Positions 35,900 through 46,317 of a stretch of 64,000 nucleotides of DNA are shown one piece after another (positions within the stretch are counted from its first letter, which is position 1; each line of letters starts with the position of its first letter). The notes under the pieces were generated by a model. The model was not told the origin of the DNA. It made no database searches and was given only the letters and a program-made list of their open reading frames with translations. The position numbers and the translations under genes were made by a program. Source of the stretch: Pterois miles (lineage: Eukaryota; Chordata; Actinopteri; Perciformes; Scorpaenidae); assembly GCA_947000775.1 (NCBI GenBank), contig CAMQGK010000048.1, positions 3,210,001 through 3,274,000 on the forward strand, in the 5' to 3' direction.

Positions 35900-36590
35900 T
35901 CCTGTTACGCTCCTGTCTCCTTCTCTGATCAACCAATCAAGCGCGGGAATAGTGCTGAGTCAGCCGCTGGGTGCTGCTCACGTCCAAATGCAGGGGGAGG
36001 AGGGGGTGTTGGCGGAAGAGGATCCTAGCCAGCCAGTGTCTGCAGTGGACTGCAGCAGTATCAGCACCACTATCCTCATGACAAGGGCCCTTGCTGGAGA
36101 GAGGGGGGCCGAACCACCGGCCCCCTGAGTCTCAAAGCCTCATCGCTCCTGATGAACTTTTATTTTACACCATTTCCGCAATGCTCATCACAATCCCATA
36201 GATATGAGAACCACCCTGAATGTCTGCACTCAGTTTGATATATACGTCCAACTTTTTCCTCTGCATCTAGTCAGTGGGTAATTAGCAGGAATAAATACAG
36301 CCAGCCACAGAAGATAAAGTTTACAGCTGGACCACAGGTCAACTTGTTTCATTACTATAGTGTGCCTTGCATTAAGCTAATTAGCAACTGGCAAACATCT
36401 TCATCAGACACGCACAGAGGTCTTCATTACAATGGTTTGTCTAAGTCCGCTTCATTTAAAAGCTGCATTACAGGAGATTATTGCAGTTTTAAGTGGATTT
36501 TAATGACTATTTTGTAACAGCGGGGATCACAACTGTCGTCTGGAGTCAGCCTCAGCACGTTGACTTGACAGGAAGCGATGCTCTCAGCGG
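35900..36590. promoter_or_regulatory. candidate enhancer / conserved noncoding block
   Basis: 'tgatcaaccaatcaagcgcg' holds a CCAAT box (about 35931). Downstream, 36150-36500 is free of simple sequence and rich in developmental-factor sites: gggtaattagcagg, attaagctaattagc, tcattacaatgg, cattacaggagattattg. There is no long frame. The role is inferred from composition. Confidence 0.33.
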
Positions 36591-36684
36591 GTTTCCGGGC
36601 CTCGCCCTCCCAAAGGCGTGGCGCCGGATGGAGAGCCGTGGCCTGACAGTCAGTCACTGAGTGAGAGCCGCTTGTCCTGATAAG

Positions 36685-36687
<3 letters not shown>

Positions 36688-36731
<44 letters not shown>
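36688..36731. repeat. (GA)n microsatellite
   Basis: Twenty-two GA units. Confidence 0.97.
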
Positions 36732-36733
<2 letters not shown>

Positions 36734-36734
36734 C

Positions 36735-37750
36735 AGACAGTCAGAGTCAGAGTGATGGGAGTGGCAGCGTGCAGCAGGTTGTATAGCGAAGTGTCAGGTA
36801 TTACATCTGAAATGAAAATATCACGGTGAGCGAGAGTGACAGCGTCCACTACGGGACTGGTTTCAAAGCGTCACTCGTCCTGTGGGAGCCGTACATAGTG
36901 TTGGGCTGGCAGCTGCTCCGTCAGACCACCTGTGCTGTGTAGTCTCCCCAGGGATGCCTCGCACCCCCGCTGACCTTCCCGCTTTGACTCCCTGACTGTC
37001 TTTTCCACTACGTCTCTCCCTCCCTCTCTGCCAGAGTCCAGCTGCCCCGAACCCTCATCCCCCTTGTCTCCAATATAAGGGCAGGAATGCAGCGGGCAGC
37101 ACAGTCCCAGAATAGACAAGTAGCCAGCCTATCTCCAACCATGCAGTCAGCCTGATAGAGGGCACCGACAGTCGCAGCCACGCTCATGCTGGAGTGCACA
37201 CGCGTGCAGCACCCCGACCCACATACAGTCCACTTCCCCGAGCTCCGGCGCTGCTCGACTTATGAATGCACAACACCTTCACTTATTGTCGTTTTGATCT
37301 TGACGGAGCTGCCTTACAGTTTAATGCTGAAAGAGCGCTCACCGGTGAAGCTTTCAGCAGGCATCTAAGCGAGGTTAATGATAAAACGCTGTGTGCGTAA
37401 TGATTCCGTTTGATGTCGGATCTGAGTGGAGGGGCGCAGGGTGAAGGAGGGTCGCCCGTTTGATGAGTGTGTGGGCCACAGATTGCCAGAGTACAGCTCA
37501 GACAGTGTGGCGAAGGGCTTCTCTCCCTAATCTACTGAAAACCCTGCTATGAAAAGGATTTCATGTGCAGCGCCTTCTTCTCTGAAGTTGATATTCACGC
37601 TTCAACACACACTGAAGCTTGTTGAGCTGCACGCAGAACGTACACACTCTGTCTGTGTGGACATCCACAGATCATTGTCCACAAAAACAGATCATTCACG
37701 TTCACACCTCGGAAATCATGAACGTCTCTGCAGTTTATATGCTCGGCAGC
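36735..37750. other. unassigned stretch, no gene seen
   Basis: Moderately GC-rich with scattered CpG at 37180-37350. Frames on both strands are short and mutually overlapping. Confidence 0.3.
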
Positions 37751-37754
37751 ATAG

Positions 37755-37755
<1 letters not shown>

Positions 37756-37792
<37 letters not shown>
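37756..37792. repeat. (CA)n microsatellite
   Basis: About 18 CA units. The 174- and 120-codon frames crossing it show no domain. Confidence 0.96.
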
Positions 37793-37794
<2 letters not shown>

Positions 37795-37998
37795 TGCAGT
37801 GCTACATGTTGCAGAGGTAGAACAACAGCAGCTCTGGGACAGGAGGAGAATTCAGGCCATGCAAGCTCGTCCTCTTCTTCTCCGTGTGCTACTTCCCACT
37901 CTCTTTCCAGCCTCCTTTCTTTTCCTCGCAGTTTTTTTCAAGGATGCATCCCCCTCATCAATTTGCCGGTCTCTTGGGTGACAAGTTTATTAAACATG

Positions 37999-38044
37999 GA
38001 GAGAGAGAGAGAGAGAGAGAAGGAAGGAAGGAGAGGGAAAGAAG
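37999..38044. repeat. (GA)n with (AAGG)n
   Basis: (GA)11 then aaggaagg units. Confidence 0.93.
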
Positions 38045-38188
38045 GAGTGAATGGGTCCTGTCTTGCTCCTTAGTTCCTGACATGCACTGCCAGTATTTAA
38101 GCATTTATTTTTTTAATGTGATTTGTGTGCAGCGAGGCTGATGTATTTGTTATCTGGAGAGGGGTGGACAGCTTTGATGACAGTGTAA

Positions 38189-38189
<1 letters not shown>

Positions 38190-38230
<41 letters not shown>

Positions 38231-38233
38231 ACA
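38190..38233. repeat. compound (TC)n(AC)n microsatellite
   Basis: (TC)8 directly followed by (AC)13. Confidence 0.95.
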
Positions 38234-38369
38234 GCAGAGCTATAGGCTGTAACTATTTAATACCAGTTTAAATACTTCGGAGCAAGTCAAGAGAAATTTT
38301 TGAAGTGTGACATTTTGGTAAAAGCGGTGAGTGTACATCGTCATGACAGAGACATCGTAGTAGCTTTTA

Positions 38370-38650
38370 ACAAATCTTATTGACACAAGAGGAAATATTT
38401 TTCTTTTTGTGGACTATTTTCTGTGGTGGATCGATCCGTGTTTGGTGCTCTAGTGAGTGTTGTGTATTGTCAGTATTATTATGTAGTACTGGGTCAGAGT
38501 AAACGCAGTGTGTGTTCGTGGTGATAAGGAACATCACCCAGCCACAGAGAGGCTGACTGATGTGTTTTAATGGAGCTCTATGGCTCAGAAGAAGGAGACC
38601 AGATATCAGGCTCTGATACACAGACAGTGCTTTTGTTATTTTCCTGAGAT
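38370..38650. repeat. dispersed fish repeat, unclassified
   Basis: Blocks 'tattgacacaagaggaaata', 'atgtagtactgggtcagag', 'gtgataaggaacatcaccca', 'gaaggagaccagatatcagg'. A partial relative lies at 32560-32715. It is noncoding. Confidence 0.5.
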
Positions 38651-38809
38651 TTGACAGATAGAAAACATAAAATATAAATCAGCCTAATCCTTTAAATCTG
38701 CATTAACTGTTTTGACATTTAGGGGCTGCAGAAACATGCTGTATACACAACACTGATATATGAATATCTGACCTTAACAGTCCCATATTGTAGAAAGTGA
38801 GATATATTT

Positions 38810-39345
38810 TTTCATGCCTCCGCATCAGCATTATGTTTCCGGGATGTCCGACCATCCATCAGGTCTATTCTCAGGAATATGAGGGAGGAAATTTCTTCAA
38901 ACTTGGCACAAATGTCCACTTGGACTTGTGGATAGTCATGTCTAGAAGGTAACCCACAATTTGGGACTGCAGAGTTTTTCCAGTCTTTTGCATGTTTTTG
39001 CCATTTGTGGGTTACCATCTAGACATGACCCTCAAGGATGAACCGATTAGATTTTGGTGGTCAAAGGTCAAAGGTCAGCATCACTGTGACCTCATGTCTG
39101 TCAGATTCCTGTGAAAGCAATATCAGGAATGCCTGAAGGGATTTTTTTTGGATTCAAGGAAAAACTGATTAGCGTTTAGTGGTCAAAGATCACTGTGACC
39201 TTTTAAAAACACATTTTGTCCATATTTCAAAAATTCATATGCTAATTATGATAATTTCAGACAAGTGTCTAACAGGATAAAATGATGACGCGATGACAGA
39301 CAGACATGATGTAAACTGCAACTTGACTGGTTGTGGAGGTTATTC
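38810..39345 (+). repeat. dispersed fish repeat with internal hairpin and DR1 site
   Basis: The blocks 'gaaatttcttcaaacttggc', 'aaatgtccacttggact', 'ctcaaggatgaaccgattag', 'tttggtggtcaaaggtc', 'actgtgacctcatgtctgtc' are in the order of a very common percomorph repeat. A 25-bp inverted repeat (38935-38959 and 39005-39029) sits between 'ggactt' and 'ctcaagg', where the usual pattern is continuous. A perfect AGGTCA-A-AGGTCA lies at 39065-39077. The end is ggaggttattctagttttt. Noncoding. Confidence 0.65.
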
Positions 39346-39379
39346 TAGTTTTTATTGTAAAGCAGGTCTGGGTAATTCA

Positions 39380-39690
39380 GAAAATACTATACAGTCACCT
39401 GCAGAAGTGTCACTAAACTCGGCGAGTCCCCGGCTACAGTAATACTGTGAAAACGGCGACGCTGAACAATCAGAGCAGACTGGGCTTTTTCAGGGGGGCG
39501 TCTTAACGAGACAGAAGCTAAAACAGAGCGTTTCAGACGGAGGGCGAATACAGGTATATTCAGACAAACAGGATGAGAAACATAACGTGTTTTTGAACAT
39601 AAGAGCCTGTAAACATGTTCTAGAAGAAACCACACAAACACAAGTATGAACCTGGAACTGAGCAGGATATGACCCCTTTAAATAGGTGTA
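39380..39690 (+). repeat. dispersed fish repeat, unclassified
   Basis: Blocks 'gtgaaaacggcgacgctgaa', 'cagacggagggcgaatacag', 'gtatattcagacaaacagg', 'gtaaacatgttctagaagaa', 'aagtatgaacctggaactga', 'atgacccctttaaa' match in order a repeat that I associate with many percomorph genomes. Noncoding. Confidence 0.6.
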
Positions 39691-39699
39691 GTGGTGAGT

Positions 39700-40010
39700 A
39701 TACTGACTAACAGCTTATTTACACATTGTCATTCATTTGTTCATTTGAGTCATGCTTATGGCTACGCGACAACCAACTTCTTTCAGTCTCATCATCACCA
39801 GAAATATCCAGACGATAATATCTGAGTCTGCAGCTGCTAAATGCTCCGCTATGTTCACCAGTTAGTGGCTAACGCTGGCTAACTGTGTCTGTTTGGTGCT
39901 GGAAGTGACACTGATGAGAACAATGAGACTGAACCAACAATGAGACTGAACCAAACAGTCACGCTGTCATCTGTAAGATGCTATAAAGCTCTGTGGAGCT
40001 GAGGAGAGCT
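39700..40010 (+). repeat. dispersed fish repeat, unclassified
   Basis: 'aaatgctccgctatgttcac', gttagtggctaacgctg, 'tttggtgctggaagtgacac'. It contains an internal 17-bp duplication, caatgagactgaaccaa, at about 39929-39956. Shares blocks with 33560-33665. Confidence 0.5.
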
Positions 40011-40054
40011 GCACAAAGTAATAATTTGCTTTTTTTTTTGTTTGTTTGTTTAAT

Positions 40055-40290
40055 TAAGTCAGTTAAAAAAACTCCAGACAACAGTATCAGCAGTAGCTTG
40101 AATTCCACATAGTCATTATTAATATGAATAATCATTATATGCTTTTAAAAGCAAATTGTAGTCTACATGCGAAGGCACTGTGTTGAATTAGATATAAAAA
40201 AAATCCATCAAGTCAGTGCAAAAAAAAAAAAAAAGAGAAGAAGAGATTCCAGACAAAAATATCAATAGCTTGGATTCCAGGGCCAAGACT
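40055..40290. repeat. degenerate duplicated block
   Basis: 'ctccagacaacagtatcagc' ... 'agcttgaattcca' near 40072-40107 recurs as 'ttccagacaaaaatatcaat' ... 'agcttggattcca' near 40247-40279, with an A-run before each copy. Confidence 0.5.
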
Positions 40291-40299
40291 CTGCTTAAA

Positions 40300-41020
40300 C
40301 AGTTTATTCCTTAATGATTAAATGATTAGTTGGGCTAATTGAACCAGGAAATGAGTGAGTTCCACCAAGGACGAGCAGAGCCGAGCAGCTAGCAGGAAGA
40401 CTGCTGAGAGCGTCGTCTCGGTGCCATCACGCGGCGGCGAGCGGCGGCGAGCGGCCGAACCATAAAACATGTGAGATACCAGCCAGAACAGAAACAGCAG
40501 AGAGGAGAGACGGAGGGGAAGTGTGTTAGCGCAAGAAAGAGAGATGTTCCACACGCCGCTGGAGGTCAATGAGAGTTAATTTTCCTGCTGTCCTATCCAC
40601 TGGCTTCATTAGCAGTATTGGCAGTTGGGTGATGAATTCATTGTTTTCTCAGTTTTGTCTGCAACCATCGTTTATATGCGCTCCTCTCTTATCTCTTAGG
40701 GCCCTGCTCCGTGTTTTTCCTCATCTCTTTTTCATCACCCATATCACTAGTTCCTCCCCTTTATCTCACTTTCTCCCTCATACACTGTCTTCTACTCTTC
40801 TTCATCTTTTTTCCCATCTTCCTTCATAAATCCATTTCTTTTTGTATATTATTTTCTATCCAGTAACATGCACACTTTCAAGGGCAACATCTCCTCTGCT
40901 ATGTGTCTGCATGTTTGTTTGTGTATGTGTGTGTTTTGTGCATGCATGTACGATGGATTCGTATTTGATGCGATGTGTGTATGGACAACGCCGTTTCATT
41001 TCCTCCTTCTTGCTCTGTTT
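40300..41020. other. unassigned stretch, no gene seen
   Basis: Has a CpG-rich imperfect (GCGGCGA)n at 40431-40455, then pyrimidine-rich DNA to 40860. No gene. Confidence 0.3.
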
Positions 41021-41027
41021 CTTTCAG

Positions 41028-41442
41028 GTCCCAGGTTTGTCTGGTCACTTCCTCCTCCCCCTCCTCCACGCTGTCACCTTTCAGACCGGACTCGCCTCTA
41101 AAATGCTTTGCTAAAGCTGGTAAAATGGAACCAAATCAACTGTTCAATGGATTTGGTCCCCTTCAACCAGCTGTAGCTGTGCATTGATCACTCCGAGCAC
41201 ACATGCAGAGAGACAAACAAATGGAAAGAGCGGTGGAAAGACTCGAGCTCACGGAAAAGCTCACTGAAAAAGAGCTTTAAAATGTAAAACTGAAGCTGCA
41301 TTAAACCTCCTCACAGAAACAACTGGACTGAGGCACAGACACTCGCCCATGGATAAATACACAGCATGCACCAGATACTGTGTGGATTTATCTCTTTCAC
41401 AAAGATTACCCAAAAGACACTCGAGTCAATAAAACATGCCAG
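41028..41442 (+). other. candidate internal exon, probably noncoding
   Basis: A long pyrimidine tract and ttgctctgtttctttcag|g form a near-ideal acceptor at 41027/41028. The segment ends at gccag|gtaagtaa (41442/41443), a perfect donor. All three frames meet stops before the end; the longest runs to 41187 (ending QPAVAVH). So it would be a lncRNA exon or a last-coding/3' UTR exon. A canonical AATAAA at 41672-41677, with GT-rich sequence after it, offers an alternative 3' end. The gene is not recognised. Confidence 0.33.
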
Positions 41443-41671
41443 GTAAGTAATTATAGATAGTACTGTATCTTTGTGAATTTGGATTTTGTACCACAATAAT
41501 TGCATTGTCCTTTGGAGACTTTTTATTGTTCTTGGCACATTTTTTAAAGTGGGTTTGGTCCATGAGTTGTGTGTGTGTGTGTGTGTTGAAGAGCTATTGA
41601 GTATGAGACCAGATGTGTAAGAAAAGTGTACATGTGTGTGTGTCTATGATTCCTAATGCACATGTCTGATC

Positions 41672-41677
41672 AATAAA
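41672..41677 (+). terminator. candidate polyadenylation signal AATAAA
   Basis: AATAAA followed about 40 bp later by a G/T-rich element (gtggtctttgctttgaag, gggtgggtgg). Supports a transcript end if the exon at 41028 is real. Confidence 0.25.
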
Positions 41678-42129
41678 GCTCCATCCTGAAGTTCATATCA
41701 GCTGCTGAAGTGGTCTTTGCTTTGAAGTGCGGTTGTTCTGGGGTGGGTGGTAAAACATATAATGTGTGGGAGTGGAAAGGAAGGAAGCACAGAGTAAAAA
41801 CCACAGGGTTAAAAAAGTGTGGCCAGTACAGAATTGATGGGTTAACTTTAGAGCCAGTGGGCTGTTTGACCTAATGTGAGTGTGGTGTGGTTTGGTTCTG
41901 GACTGGGTGCTTGCTAGGCTCATTTTTACATTTTTATTGGGTTAATTAACCAAAAATCCATTGCTAGAGTTAAAGTTCTCTATGAAACTGAAGTTTTACA
42001 TTAAAACTTAGACAAATTTATAGTTGTCCAAAACAACGTGCTTAGGACTTTAAAGTTAGTGTGTAATGTATTTTCAAAGCATCTGTGGTTGTTGGGGGAC
42101 TGTAATGAACCCGTCCAAGTCCTTTCAAC

Positions 42130-43340
42130 TGCCTGGCTACCTGCCTGTCTACCTGCCTGGCTACCTGCCTGTCTGTCTACCTGTCTGTCTACCTGCCTGT
42201 CTACCTGCCTGTCTGTCTACCTGTCTGTCTGTCTACCTGTCTGGCTACCTGCCTGTCTACCTGCCTGTCTGTCTACCTGCCTGGCTACCTGCCTGGCTAC
42301 CTGCCTGTCTACCTGCCTGTCTGTCTACCTGTCTGTCTACCTGTCTGTCTACCTGTCTGTCTACCTGCCTGGCTACCTGCCTGTCTGTCTACCTGTCTGT
42401 CTGTCTACCTGCCTGTCTACCTGCCTGTCTACCTGCCTGTCTGTCTACCTGTCTGTCTACCTGCCTGGCTACCTGCCTGGCTACCTGCCTGTCTACCTGC
42501 CTGGCTACCTGCCTGTCTGCCTGCCTGGCTACCTGCCTGTCTGTCTGTCTACCTGTCTGTCTACCTGCCTGGCTACCTGCCTGTCTGTCTACCTGCCTGT
42601 CTACCTGCCTGTCTACCTGCCTGGCTACCTGCCTGTCTGTCTACCTGCCTGTCTACCTGCCTGGCTACCTGCCTGTCTGTCTACCTGCCTGCCTGTCTAC
42701 CTGCCTGGCTACCTGCCTGTCTACCTGCCTGGCTACCTGCCTGTCTACCTGCCTGGCTACCTGCCTGTCTGTCTACCTGCCTGTCTGTCCCTACCTGTCT
42801 GTCTACCTGCCTGTCTACCTGCCAGTCTGTCTACCGGCCTGGCTACCTGTCTGTCTACCTGCCTGTCTACCTGCCAGTCTGTCTACCGGCCTGGCTACCT
42901 GTCTGTCTACCTGCCTGGCTACCTGCCTGTCTGTCTACCGGCCTGGCTACCTGTCTGTCTACCGGCATGGCTACCTGCCTGTCTGTCTACCTGCCTGTCT
43001 GTCTACCTGCCTGGCTACCTGCCTGTCTGTCTACCTGCCTGGCTACCTGCCTGTCTGGCTACCTGCCTGGCTACCTGCCAGTCTGTCTACCGGCCTGGCT
43101 ACCTGTCTGTCTACCTGCCTGTCTGTCTACCTGCCTGGCTACCTGCCTGTCTGTCTACCTGCCTGGCTACCTGCCCCGTGGCTACCTGCCTGTCTGTCTA
43201 CCTGCCTGTCTGTCTACCTGCCTGTCTGGCTACCTGCCTGGCTACCTGCCAGTCTGTCTACCGGCCTGGCTACCTGTCTGTCTACCGGCCTGGCTACCTG
43301 CCTGTCTGTCTACCTGTCTGTCTACCTGCCTGGCTACCTG
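42130..43340. repeat. 1.2-kb minisatellite of CTAC-CTGC-CTGT/G units
   Basis: Built almost entirely from 12-bp units ctacctgcctgt and ctacctgcctgg, with extra ctgt 4-mers that shift the period to 16 or 20. A higher-order block with ccagtctgtctaccggcctgg recurs near 42830, 42871, 43077 and 43248. Since no stop codon can arise from these 4-mers, long frames (449 and 460 codons) exist in more than one phase and read Leu-Pro-Ala-Cys/Val. They are artefacts and not proteins. The base word is CCTG, as in the human CNBP repeat. Confidence 0.97.
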
Positions 43341-43344
43341 TACG

Positions 43345-44510
43345 TACTCTGCCCGTGCACAGGGATTTGCTTTGGAGGGAGGCCTGAAGCAACAGGCTGT
43401 CGGCGTTGGCGACTTGACAACCTTCTCATTAGACTTAGCAGCCACTAGGAGCGGTGTAGCTGTTTTTACCTAGTTTCTACCATCCAGCCCCGTCGGACTC
43501 TCATCACCAGACCGCTCTGTGTGTCTGTCACTCGGCCTGAGAATGAAAATGTGCTGTGTGCACGGTCCAAGACTGGCTCACTGGCCAATCACAGCCAAGT
43601 CACTTAAACTTGTGCTCACATCGTAGTCTCAACCAGCCCAATCGGTCATTACTGTAGCAGCGGTAAAACAGTGGATAAATCATAAAAAATAAAAAAATAA
43701 AGCAGTGAATACATTTTAGGCGAAATAACTCTTCACTATCTGAATTTGATTGATTTGGTCCGAAAACATTTGGAAAGCCTGGAAGAGCTGCATGATTGAA
43801 TTATTTCATCCCCATTCAAGTTAGCATAGGGCTAAACAGGAAGTTAGCCGGCTCAGCCTGTGAAAGTCTGGTGCTCTCGCTCTGCACGAGATGAGAGTTA
43901 CATATATACTGTAACTGTGTAAATGTAATCCACCCTCACCTGTGCTCGGGTCTGGTTTCAGGGCCCCCACCTGTCAGAACACAATACTGCTTATTTTTCA
44001 GCAGTTTTTCTCCTTGTAGACTCTGTGATTTTTTTTTAACCATTCCAGTTATGTGATTAATAACACATTTTTTCTGTGGTGTGATGAACTCAGAACACAT
44101 TTATTTTTGTTTGACCCAGACTTTAACAATCAGCAACAAATAGGGACGTGTGTTTAGAAGAGGAAGAAACAGTCCCATACTGTCTTATATTAGTTTGGAT
44201 AAGAAACCCAACAGAAACGTACACAATAACACTTTGTCAAAGCAGCCCTTGATCTTCTGTGGTTGTCTCACCCGTGGGTGCAGGGTGCTGGGTTTTTAAG
44301 AAGAAAATCCCAACCCCTCCCTCCGAATCCACTCCCCCAAAACACATGAACATGCTCTACCTGAGGAGCACAGCGCGTCGCTCATCGCTAACTGTATCCG
44401 ACTACTTCATGCCTCATTCAAATATGAACAAGTAACGTGGCTATTGTTAGCACTCACCGCTGTCGAGCAAGCCACTGATGACGTGCAGCGAGCACACAGG
44501 CAGCGTCTGC
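43345..44510. other. spacer between the two minisatellites
   Basis: No gene. A repeat-like block at 43760-43880 ('tgcatgattgaattatttca', 'taaacaggaagttagccgg') resembles a fish dispersed repeat. Confidence 0.4.
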
Positions 44511-44513
44511 TCA

Positions 44514-45306
44514 GGTAGGCAGACAGGTAGGCAGACAGCTAGGCAGACAGGTAGGCTTACAGGTAGGCAGACAGGTAGGCAGACAGGTAGGCTTACAGGT
44601 AGGCAGACAGGTAGGCTTACAGGTAGGCAGACAGGTTGGCAGACAGGTAGGCAGACAGGTCGGCAGACAGGTAGGCAGACAGGTAGGCAGACAGGTAGGC
44701 AGACAGGTAGGCTTACAGGTAGGCAGACAGGTAGGCTTACAGGTAGGCAGACAGGTTGGCTTACAGGTAGGCAGACAGGTAGGCTTACAGGTAGGCAGAC
44801 AGGTCGGCAGACAGGTAGGCAGACAGGTCGGCAGACAGGTAGGCAGACAGGTAGGCAGACAGGTTGGCAGACAGGTCGGCAGACAGGTAGGCTTACAGCT
44901 AGGCAGACAGGTAGGCTTACAGGTAGGCAGACAGGTAGGCTTACAGGTAGGCAGACAGGTTGGCAGACAGGTAGGCAGACAGGTAGGCAGACAGGTAGGC
45001 AGACAGGTAGGCAGACAGGTTGGCAGACAGGTAGGCAGACAGGTAGGCAGACAGGTAGGCAGACAGGTAGGCTTACAGCTAGGCAGACAGGTAGGCTTAC
45101 AGCTAGGCAGACAGGTAGGCTTACAGGTAGGCAGACAGGTAGGCTTACAGGTAGGCAGACAGGTAGGCTTACAGGTAGGCAGACATGTAGGCAGACAGGT
45201 AGGCTTACAGGTAGGCAGACAGGTAGGCTTACAGGTAGGCAGACAGGTAGGCAGACAGGTAGGCTTACAGGTCGGCAGACAGGTAGGCAGACAGGTAGGC
45301 TTACAG
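44514..45306. repeat. 0.8-kb minisatellite of GGTAGGCAGACA units
   Basis: About 66 units with a strict 12-bp period: ggtaggcagaca, with variants at the first triplet (ggt/gct), base 4 (a/c/t) and the agaca/ttaca core. The ttaca variant occurs about 20 times and never in two adjacent units, often giving a 24-bp higher-order unit. Because the period is divisible by 3, frames of 297 codons (plus) and 273 codons (minus) stay open; they read Gln-Thr-Gly-Arg and Cys-Leu-Pro-Thr repeats and are artefacts. Confidence 0.97.
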
Positions 45307-45309
45307 TCC

Positions 45310-46315
45310 TGCGACAGAAACAGATACCACATTTTTCTTCTCTTGTTTTGTCAGAGTATTTGATTTATTGATTGCTGTCAGGATGTAATGAGAACAAATA
45401 TAACAAAAAATGCTTCTAAAAGAAATTGTCTACCCCAGCTTTCTGTGGGAAGGGTGGAATAAGAGTGATGGTGGAAGAGAGGGTGGAGGAAGACAGACAG
45501 GAGGGCGAAATGAGGAAATTTATTCAAAAAGGATAAAAGGGGAGATGAAACAGAAATGTGAGCGTTGCCGTGGTTGATACGGGTTCCAGACCCCGCCTAC
45601 CGTCTTTATTTCTTCCACTGGTGGAGTATCGCCCGCTGTGCGTGGCTCTGGAGGTGTGACAGATGTTTTAATGTGGCTGCGATTCCTTATCACCACTCAG
45701 CTGAAAGCTCCATTTGCCTCGGTCCGCTGTGATAGATGGGAGGCCGAGGCCGAGTGGAGAGGAGGCGCTATGCTAACGAATGGGAGAGGAGGCATTTCAG
45801 AGGCTGAGGAGGTGGGAGGAGGAGGGGGGCACGATGAAGACGACACACACTGCTGGAAATGGTAGATGTGGTCATTTTCTGTTTTTCATGTCCCGGGTGT
45901 GATGAGCAAGTGAGTAATTATAGGAAGGGAGGGGTGTATATGCAATTACACTGGGATGAAACAGTGCTTGTCAAGAGTGGGAGCCCTGCTGCAGAAATGA
46001 AGAAATCAAGCAGAACATACACGTTACAAATAAACTCGCAAATAAACAAACAAACCGACAGCGGTTTTGATTAAACCTCTGTGTGTTTACAACCCGTTAA
46101 ATCTGTGGGATTATTAAAAGTCAGTGGCATTACATCTTCTCAGTGTTTCAAAGCAAGAGAGGAGAATGCAGACAAGAAAAGGATAGAAGTGATCCATCAA
46201 AGTATCACACCTCAACCTGTGAACCGGGGAGGTATTACAGAAACACTCAATGCTTCTGAGACAAAGACACACCCTCTCTAAGATGAAGGGAACAGTATTT
46301 TCTCGAAGGCTAGAT
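45310..46315. other. unassigned stretch, no gene seen
   Basis: Single-copy-looking; GC-richer at 45560-45860. Frames up to 75 codons without domains. Confidence 0.3.
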
Positions 46316-46317
46316 GT

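Noticed and set aside
42038..43473. Open frames of 449, 460 and 168 codons reading Leu-Pro-Ala-Cys repeats
   Set aside because: They are translations of a CTAC/CTGC/CTGT minisatellite in which no stop codon can form; more than one phase is open and there is no promoter or domain.
42130..45306. CRISPR array
   Set aside because: No unique spacers between constant repeats; units are contiguous 12-mers in a eukaryotic genome.
44478..45371. Open frames of 297 (plus) and 273 (minus) codons with Gln-Thr-Gly-Arg or Cys-Leu-Pro-Thr repeats
   Set aside because: A strict 12-bp tandem repeat keeps both strands open by arithmetic; this is not a protein gene.
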